Source: CAYLJO01 sp964383905
GTDB taxonomy: Bacteria; Acidobacteriota; Blastocatellia; Pyrinomonadales; Pyrinomonadaceae
DNA: 7,978 nt
Reading direction: 5' to 3'
Assembly (NCBI GenBank): GCA_964383905.1
Contig: CAYLJO010000267.1
Location: 1 to 7,978, forward strand
Each line of letters begins with the position of its first letter. The stretch's first letter is position 1. The translations under genes were made by a program, and so were the position numbers. Positions 6,514 to 7,978 of the stretch are shown one piece after another. A model generated the notes under the pieces. It did not search any database. It was not told where the DNA came from and saw only the letters and a program-made list of their open reading frames with translations.

Positions 6514-7978
6514 ATGCAACCAGTTGTAATTGACAATCCGCTTCGCGCCGGGATGCGCCTTGAGCGCACCGCCGCGCCCTGTGCGGTGGTGATCTTCGGC
6601 GCGTCGGGCGATCTGACGAAGCGCAAGCTTGTGCCTGCGCTCTACCGCCTTGCGCAGCAGCGACTGATTCCGGCGGAGTTCGCCGTCATCGGCACGGCGC
6701 GGCAGGAGATGAGCGATGACGAGTTTCGCACGAGGATGCGCGGGGCCCTGACGGAATTCGAGGAAGAGGCGCCAATAGATGATGCCGTGTGGCAGAGTTT
6801 CGCCAGCGGGTTATTCTATGTCCAGGGCGACTTCGGCGACGCGGAGACATACAAGCGCTTGAGCGGGGCGCTCGCGCGCGTCGACCGTGAGCGCGGCACG
6901 CAGGGCAATCGTATCTTCTATCTTTCAACCGCGCCGAGCTTCTTCGGCGTTATCGCCAGACAACTCGGCGATGCGGGGCTGGCGCGTCCGGCGGAAGGAA
7001 AGGGGTGGACGCGCGTGATCGTCGAAAAGCCTTTCGGCCGCGATCTCGAAAGCGCCCGGGCGTTGAATGCCGAACTGGCCGCCGTATTCAATGAGAATCA
7101 GGTCTATCGCATAGACCACTATCTCGGCAAAGAGACGGTGCAGAACCTGCTCGTCTTTCGCTTCGCGAATAGCATCTTCGAGCCGCTGTGGACTCGGCAG
7201 TACATAGATCACGTGCAGATTACGAACGCCGAAGCGATCGGCGTTGAAGGACGCGGCGCTTATTACGAAGAGGCGGGCGTGTTGCGCGATATGATTCAGA
7301 ATCACGTCTTTCAGGTCACGTCACTCATTGCGATGGAGCCGCCCGCATCGCTCGGCGCGAATGCCGTGCGGGATGAAAAGGCGAAAGCGATGCAAGCCGT
7401 GCGTCCCATCCCCGTCGATCGCGTTGACGAATTTGCGGTGCGCGGGCAGTACGGTCCGGGCTACGTGCAAGGTAAGAAGGCCCCCGGCTATCGTGAGGAA
7501 GAGGGCGTCAACCCGCAATCCTCGACGGAAACTTTTGCCGCGCTTAAAATCTACTTCGACAACTGGCGCTGGGCGGGCGTTCCTTTCTACATCCGCTCCG
7601 GCAAAAGGTTACCAAGGCGGGTCACAGAGATTGCCATCCAGTTCAAAGAAGTTCCGCACCGCCTGTTTACGGAGACGGATGCGCCGCTGGAGCCGAACAT
7701 GCTTCTGATACGCATTCAACCGAACGAGGGCATCACTTTGCGGTTCGGGGCGAAGCTTCCCGGACAGGCGATGCGCATCCGGTGGGTCAATATGGATTTT
7801 CGCTACGGCTCATCTTTCGGCGTCGAGCCGCCTGAGGCTTATGAGCGGCTGCTGCTCGATTGCATGCTGGGCGATTCGACGCTTTTCGCCCGTCGCGACA
7901 TGACCGAGCGCGGCTGGGAAATAGTCACGCCGATTCTCGAAGCGTGGAAGCAACCCGCGACCGATTTCCCGAACTACG
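6514..7978 (+). CDS. zwf: glucose-6-phosphate 1-dehydrogenase, 3' end outside the window
   Basis: Oxidises glucose 6-phosphate to 6-phosphogluconolactone with NADP+ (or NAD+), the first step of the oxidative pentose phosphate pathway and the entry to Entner-Doudoroff in the cytoplasm. The frame is open for 488 codons and runs off the window; the family is about 490-515 residues, so only a short C-terminal piece is missing. Visible motifs are the dinucleotide-binding GASGDLTKRKL (29-39), EKPFGRDL (171-178) and the active-site RIDHYLGKE (199-207) with D201-H202. The second catalytic histidine is H264 in RDMIQNH. IRSGKRLP, typical of the substrate domain, lies further on. The start at 6514 keeps NPLRAGMRLERT, which resembles N-termini of acidobacterial homologues; an internal ATG at codon 14 is possible. 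No Shine-Dalgarno motif is present. A downstream pgl or gnd partner would lie outside the window. Confidence 0.97.
   Translation, partial: MQPVVIDNPLRAGMRLERTAAPCAVVIFGASGDLTKRKLVPALYRLAQQRLIPAEFAVIGTARQEMSDDEFRTRMRGALTEFEEEAPIDDAVWQSFASGLFYVQGDFGDAETYKRLSGALARVDRERGTQGNRIFYLSTAPSFFGVIARQLGDAGLARPAEGKGWTRVIVEKPFGRDLESARALNAELAAVFNENQVYRIDHYLGKETVQNLLVFRFANSIFEPLWTRQYIDHVQITNAEAIGVEGRGAYYEEAGVLRDMIQNHVFQVTSLIAMEPPASLGANAVRDEKAKAMQAVRPIPVDRVDEFAVRGQYGPGYVQGKKAPGYREEEGVNPQSSTETFAALKIYFDNWRWAGVPFYIRSGKRLPRRVTEIAIQFKEVPHRLFTETDAPLEPNMLLIRIQPNEGITLRFGAKLPGQAMRIRWVNMDFRYGSSFGVEPPEAYERLLLDCMLGDSTLFARRDMTERGWEIVTPILEAWKQPATDFPNY

Noticed and set aside
6293..6529. A 78-codon plus-strand frame in the spacer before zwf
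   Set aside because: It overlaps the zwf start in another frame, begins with GTG without a Shine-Dalgarno site and shows no known protein features.

Overview
The window is a stretch of bacterial chromosome with GC-rich coding sequence and clearly AT-richer spacers. Nothing looks like a phage, transposon, plasmid or defence island. The best guess for the host is an acidobacterium, perhaps of the Blastocatellia. The reasons are an exported tricorn-like S41 peptidase of about 1,090 residues, a DnaX whose tail ends in an HPAVQ...LRTFRGEIVDVR-type motif, and a G6PD with an NPLR.G.RLERT N-terminus. This placement rests on remembered family resemblance, not a search.

Left part (1-2653, + strand): a tRNA-Ser cut by the window edge (anticodon NGA), a complete tRNA-Ser(GGA), a small-type bacterial SRP RNA (4.5S, ffs) and dnaX (DNA polymerase III tau/gamma). 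The order tRNA-Ser, SRP RNA, dnaX is the one known from Bacillus subtilis. The ybaB-recR pair that often follows dnaX is absent; a terminator hairpin follows instead.

Middle (2689-6280): a 69-residue TM2-like membrane protein on the + strand converges on a large minus-strand gene. That gene encodes an exported tricorn-type protease with signal peptide, beta-propellers, C1 domain, PDZ domain and S41 catalytic core, with the Ser-His...Ser...Glu catalytic set visible. A long imperfect hairpin lies between the two stop codons.

Right part (6281-7978): a 233-base divergent promoter region, then zwf (glucose-6-phosphate dehydrogenase) on the + strand, running off the end with roughly the last 20 residues missing.

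The genes are mostly housekeeping and do not form one pathway: translation and protein targeting (tRNAs, SRP RNA), replication (dnaX), extracytoplasmic peptide breakdown (S41) and the pentose phosphate pathway (zwf). I found no convincing undescribed system. The most interesting non-gene signals are three intergenic inverted repeats with an apparent seven-base periodicity, a terminator-like repeat whose 63-base loop may hold a dnaX promoter, and three of four protein genes that lack a Shine-Dalgarno sequence.
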